Source of the DNA: Euryodendron excelsum
Lineage: Eukaryota > Streptophyta > Magnoliopsida > Ericales > Pentaphylacaceae
Direction of reading: 5' to 3'
Assembly: GCA_033060915.1 (NCBI GenBank)
Contig: CM065385.1
Location: 13,576,501 to 13,640,500 of the forward strand
Length of the DNA: 64,000 nt
This document shows, in pieces, positions 58,960-64,000 of this stretch (the first letter of the stretch is position 1; every line of letters begins with the position of its first letter). The notes below the pieces were generated by a model. The model made no database searches. It worked only from the letters and a program-made list of their open reading frames with translations, and was not told the origin of the DNA. The position numbers and the translations under genes are program-made.

Positions 58960-60240
58960 AGCATGTGGAGTTGGGGGTTCTATGCAATGCATGTCCTATG
59001 GAGGTCCCTTCTTTGAGGGAGTCTAGGAATGATGACAAGTCCATTTTGGAGGTGGGGTTTTGCCCCTATTATGCAATACAATACCTCTTTGGCATGGGCC
59101 GGTTAATGATTTCCTATGTGGGCAATCTCGCCTCCATGGACTGAGAGGGATTTGGGCCTCTCTCGAGATATGGTTCTATGCATGCCATGAATCCTTAGGG
59201 TTTAAGAACCTGTAGGAAATTTGGTAGGTTCGATTAAGATGAGATCGGATTGCTCCTTTCTCTCTACGGTTAATTAGATGCATGAGAATGAAATGACTTG
59301 AGTTTCTTGGAACTCTTATCTTGGAATGAATGTGGATGCATGAGCAATAAAAAAAAGTGAACATGTAAGCAATATGATGATACTACGTGAGTGATTGAGA
59401 AAATCCCCTTTCTTGTCTTGCTTTTGTCTTCGGTTCTCTTAGTACTTGGAGATGATGAGGTGGAGGATAAAAGACAAGAAACAAAAGAGAAGTTAGTGCC
59501 TTGATTTGAAAATTTTTATGCAATGCATGTCCTAGGGGTGCCCCTACTTGAGAGGGAAATTAAACATGATGTGTTTGCTCACTTTTGGAGATAGGGTGGT
59601 TTGCCCCTGTATGCAGATACCTCATCGTCGAGCATGAACCTTTATCCATTCATACAATCATCCCTTCATTCATTCGCAGAAAAAATAAAATAAAATAAAA
59701 TAAAATAAAGAAGTACATTGAACTTTGGGTTTAAGATACAAAAGAATTGAAATACATTTTAATAGGGGGAGGGGGAACATTTTTCTTTAGACTTCCACCT
59801 ATCTACTTTTACAAAGGAAAACCCTAAACTACTCTTGAGTCTTTAGATTTGCCTTCGTTGGATTTGATGTCGAAGAGGTTGCTGAGGGATCTTGCTGATT
59901 AGTTGCCCCTTGTCTTCATGGCAATCCTATCTCCGTGAGCATAGAGGGATTGGGGCCCCTCTTATGGAATGGATCGAGATGCATGCAATGAGTCCTTAGG
60001 GTTACGCGGGAACCCTTAGGGTTTGGGTAGGTTCAATGCAAGGGAGACTGATGTTGGTGTCACTCTCAATAGGTTGATCATATGCATGAGAATGCAGTGA
60101 TTGGAGTTACTTGGAACTCTTGTCTTGACATGAAATATTGAATGCATAAACATGGATATGCAAAGAGTATAAGGAGAGGGAATACAATAGCAAAATAAAC
60201 ATATATGCATGAGCAGTTAGACAGTCATTATAACAGTAAG
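58960..60240. repeat. Large diverged duplication in internal region B
   Basis: Counterpart of 28020-29290 in A; the two halves begin near 58985 and 59520 (ATGCAATGCATGTCCTA in both). A (TAAAA)n microsatellite has grown between them at about 59684-59708. Confidence 0.6.
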
Positions 60241-60926
60241 AATACAGACATTATAACAACAGGAATAGACAGGTATAAATGAAAGTAAGAGCAGTCGCCC
60301 TTTCCTCCGTGATTTTGAAAACGGTGCTCGTGTCTTAAATCCGGTAGAGGTTCGATTATGCATGGTGTTTATATGAGTATAAGGTTGAGGGTTGACTAAT
60401 GCGTCCTAAAAAGGCTTGGTCCCCGGATCTTCAAACCTAGGCCTACTTCCCGAGGTGGTGCCATGATCGGTTGGTGATCCGAGCAGGGGAACCATCAAGA
60501 AGCCGTAGGCGAAGAAACTGACACAGCATCTTGCCCACAACCAACATACTGTTCCCTCTTTCTAACTAGAAAGGACATATCAAGGTAATAATACAAGTAT
60601 GTAGAATGCAAGTGCACATGCAGTGTGTGTGTGATTTTTAAAAATGGAGAAAAGAGCCCAACTACTCCCATTCATCCTGTTCATCACATTCATGCATAGC
60701 AGTTAGTAAAATTTAAACAAAATGTGTACCTACAAAACAAAGATGCAAGTGTTAGTATGTGGATGACAAACATAATACAAGATAATATGAATAAGTGCAT
60801 GTTTTTGGAAAATAATTTTGAAAATTTGGCTTTGAAAATTTAAAGTGAATAGGATTGAACAAGTTAATTGAAGACTCTACATAGGAGAAGGGTAAAAAAA
60901 CATGACTACGACCTAACCCTCTAAGT

Positions 60927-60945
60927 GTCCCCAATGGAGTCGCCA
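60927..60945 (-). promoter_or_regulatory. Primer binding site of element B (tRNA-Arg)
   Basis: Minus strand TGGCGACTCCATTGGGGAC, two bases after the 5' LTR end. One base differs from the PBS of A. Confidence 0.85.
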
Positions 60946-60947
60946 GC

Positions 60948-63900
60948 TGTCGCGGCCAGATTTTTTGCACTCGAGGAATACTCACACAAGTGGGAAAAAT
61001 GCTGTACTCTCTCGTTAAAACTCACCCTCCTAAAAGAATGAGTGCAACTAGGTTTGAATTGAAAATAGAGTTGAATAAAGGGCTTTTGAAAAAAGATTTG
61101 GAGTCGCCACCTAATTTGATTAAGGTGAGTTAGGTCACCTAAAAACTAAGAATAATTCGAAGACTACACTTAGGGTTTTGGAAAATGATTTTGAAAATAT
61201 TTTCTCAAGAGAGGGTTTTTAGGAAAACAGGTTATTTGACAACCTTTGGAAAACATTTAGCCCTTTTTGGAAAAATAACTCCATTGTGGTCTATGAAAAC
61301 AGTGATTCTAGGTTCGAAGGTTGGTTACGTGTAGGGAAGACACACTAAGCTATCACCCTACCCCGCCCTTTTGGTACCTACATGTCAATCGACCCTAGAT
61401 TCACCTATGAGTGTCTTCAACTAACTATTGACCAATCCTATCCACTTTGAAAAAGAAAGTTTGAAAGGAAATTAAGATGATGCATGATATACAAGTGCAA
61501 TAGAAGAAAGTTGATTTAGAAATAGATTTAAAAAGAATTTGATTTGATTTGATTTGATTTGAAAAGAAAGAGATGGAAGTTTGAATTTGAAAACAAGATT
61601 TTGGAAATCGAAATTGAAGATTGAAAATAGAAATTTGAAATTGGAAATTTGAAAATAGATTGGAGATTTGGAAAGATTTTGGAATTTGAAATTTGGAAAA
61701 TATGGAGGAATTTGAAATTTGAAAGAAATTGTGACCGCACCCATAAGGGTTGCCTACGTATCATTTTGGAGAAATCAGGTCAGTCGTAGTTCGAACCAGA
61801 GTCCGATTGAAAAGAGATTGATTTGAAAGAAAAAGATTGAATTGGAAATTGGATTAGAAAATTGAGAGATTGAACTTAGAATAGAAGATTTAAAATTGAA
61901 ATTTAGAATTCTAGAATTGAAGAGATTAGATTTTGATTTGAAAGGATAGAACTTGGAAGAAAGATGTAGATTGTTTTGGAAAGATGGAGGTTTAGGAAAC
62001 CTAGACTTAAGAAAGAGACTTAGGAAAGATTTGACTTGACTTGGAAGGTTTAAGAGATTAGGAAAGATTAGATTTAGGAAATGTTTGAATTAGGAAAGGT
62101 CCGATTTAGGAAAGTTTTGAATTAGGAAAGGTCTGATTTAATAAAGTTATCTAATTAGGAAAGTTTCATTTTTGGAAAGTTTCGAATTAAAAAGTTTTCA
62201 AAATTAGAAAAGTTTTAAATTAAGAAAGTTTCAACTTAGGAAAGTTTTGAATTAGGAAAGATTCAACTTAGGAAAATTTTGAATTAGGAAAGGTTTAGAA
62301 TTTAGAAAGTTTCCAGTTAAGAAAGTTTTGAATTTTGGAATGTTTTGAAATAGGGAAGTTTTGAAAGTGGGAAGGTTTAGAAAATCGGGAAGTGTTGAAA
62401 ATAAGAAAGTTTTGAGTTTAGAAAGTTTTGGATTTAGAAAGTTTTAGAGTTTTAGTTTTAGAACATCTTGAGAATAGGAAAGGTTTGTGTTTAGGAAAAG
62501 TTTGGAAAGTATAGATTTGGAGAGTTAAGATTTGGAAAAGGGGTAGAATTAGGAAAGATTTGAAAGCTTAATGTTTAAGGAAAGATTTGAAAGTTTTAGG
62601 AAACTTAAGATTGGTAGAAGGTTAGGAAGGAGTTGAATTAGGAAAAATTTTGAATTTTGAAATTTAAGGAAAGACTTAAAGTTTAGGTTTAGGAAACTTA
62701 TGGTTTAGGAAGGTAGGAAATTAGGAAGGAGTTGAATTAGGAAAGGTTTGGGTTAGGAAGGGATGGAATTTTGTTTCTAAAAGAGAAGGTTTGAATTTGT
62801 TTCCAAAAATGGGGGACGAGATATAGTTTCCTAAATGGGAAATTGGATTTGGTTACCTAAAGGGAATATTTGATTTGACAAGGATTTGGAAAGGGGAGTT
62901 TCTAGAAACCCTAGATTTGAAAGACTATAGTTTTGACGTAGAAAAAAGGTTTTGAAAATGCGTATAGTTTGGGTGTAGAAAACGAGAGATTTTGGAAACC
63001 TAGGTTTGGAGCAAAGTTTGAAAACCATGTTTTTGGAAGGAAAAATTAGGGTTTCCTAATTGTGAGTTCTGGGGCTTGACTTGGGCTCTAAGAAAAGAGT
63101 TTTTAGAAAGTGCGTTTTCGGAAACGAAGGTTTTCTAGAAGGGAATCCTAGGGAGAAGTTTTTGGAAAGTGAATTTGAAGATAGAGTTTTTGGAAAAAGA
63201 TTTTAAAGAGAAGGAGTTTTTGGAAAGTGTGTTTTTGGAAACGAGTTTCTTGGAAGGAAAATCCTAGAGGGGAATTTCTAGAAGGGAGATTTTGGGAAAG
63301 AGAGTTTTTGGAAAGATTTTTGGAGAGAATTTTTCTAGGAAAGAGACCTAGGGAACGTTTTTGAAAAGTGGACTTTGAAGAGAGCATTTTGGAAAGGAGT
63401 TGAAAAAGGGAGTTTGGAAAAATAGACTTTTGGAGGGAGTTTTTGAAAACAAATTTGGAAAGAAGAGTTTTAGGGAAGTATGTTGAAAAAGAAGATTTTT
63501 AGGAAGAGATTTTTGAAGAGAGAGTTTTTGGAAGGTGTAAAAACATCTCACTTTCCTAAAGCAATTGTAACCATAAGAGGGCTAGAACCACTTTAGGAAA
63601 GCGGTTTTGAAAACAACAAGAGTTAAAAAATATGGACCATGAAAGTTACTTCAAATATAACACTTTCCTAAAGCAATCCTAGCTATGGAAAAGCTAGAAT
63701 CACCCTAGGATTGTGATTTTGAAAACAAGTTTTTGAAAAGGAAATTTTGATGCAATTTTGAAAACAAGTTTGAAAACGATTTTGAAGACAACTTTGAAAA
63801 CGATTTTTGGAAGATGCAAGATCATAATATGCACAATACAAATTTGGGGTCGTGAACATACAAGGCTAAGGCTTCACCATATAATCAAGGGGGTCGAACC

Positions 63901-64000
63901 CACGTGGTCTCTGGTTAGACTAGAAGAAAGCCCCCGACACGGTGACTCTCCAATAGTCTAATCCTACATATGGACCGGGAGTGCCCTTGTTTCAAGTATG
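60948..64000 (-). mobile_element. Element B: 5' LTR, cut by the window edge
   Basis: Minus-strand LTR whose GCGACA end is at 60948. The visible 3053 bases match 49253-52300 throughout, including the PBS-like core (61100-61109), both low-complexity blocks (about 62040-62780 and 63090-63540) and the conserved island (63845-64000). The U3 half and outer end, and so the right target duplication, lie outside the window. Confidence 0.9.

Larger units (their letters stand above)
54047..60947 (-). mobile_element. Element B: internal region (6901 bp) of a LARD-like Tat element
   Basis: Bounded by PPT and PBS and collinear with the internal region of A over its whole length: A-rich part, antisense aORF remnant, 55-bp array (56070-56440), 220-bp repeats (56770-57340), 250-bp repeats (57600-58250) and the large duplication (58960-60240). 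No gag or pol motif is recognisable in any frame. The shared gene-less structure of A and B shows that the family has moved in this form rather than each copy decaying separately from a coding element. Confidence 0.82.

Overview
This is nuclear DNA of a flowering plant, most likely a dicot or other non-grass; the species cannot be fixed from sequence alone. It is AT-rich, has plant-type microsatellites and one plant-specific gene family member, and is dominated by plant LTR retrotransposons.

Bases 1-16433 are gene-bearing to intergenic DNA. The only convincing host gene is an intronless RING-H2 (ATL-type) E3 ubiquitin ligase at 8202-8882, with a TATA box about 65 bases upstream of its ATG. 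Around it lie small old transposon remnants: a SINE-like element (1014-1120), a hAT-like remnant (1249-1837), the 3' end of a LINE (3290-3784), a short Ty1/copia LTR (5293-5489), two MITEs (6887-7189 and 13877-14038), and a separate Tat-like LTR with a tRNA-Arg-type primer binding site (14346-15060).

From 16434 to the right edge almost every base belongs to one family of very large LTR elements. Their LTRs are 4.25-5.1 kb, run TGTAAGC...GCGACA, and are followed by a PBS matching tRNA-Arg (TGGCGACTCCA/GYTGGGGA type) and preceded by a PPT of the AGAAAAAGAGGGGCAG type. These features place them in the Tat/Ogre part of Ty3/gypsy. The internal regions (about 7 kb) show no recognisable gag, protease, RT, RNase H or integrase, so they look like non-autonomous LARD-type derivatives. 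They carry blocks of tandem duplications and, near the 3' LTR, a broken antisense extra ORF (aORF) beginning MADxGDD.

Inferred nesting: F is an old + strand internal fragment (36219-37160). G is a minus LTR fragment (34426-36218) that inserted into F. A is a nearly complete minus element (20464-34425) abutting G. D is a minus element (3' LTR 37161-41413) that inserted into F. E is a + strand solo LTR in D's internal region (41651-46766) with a perfect 5-bp target duplication GGTTT. B is a minus element (49253 to beyond 64000) also inserted in D's internal region. C is a + strand LTR fragment (16434-20463), itself interrupted by a 2116-bp solo LTR of another, probably copia, family with target duplication CCCGG, and joined head-to-head to A's truncated 3' LTR.

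I found no bacterial-type system, CRISPR, rRNA or intact tRNA gene. The most unusual content is the retrotransposon family itself: its giant leader/LTR with a conserved island inside low-complexity repeats, its antisense aORF, and one copy (D) whose aORF is fused to a captured LTR/PPT-like junction and a foreign tandem repeat.
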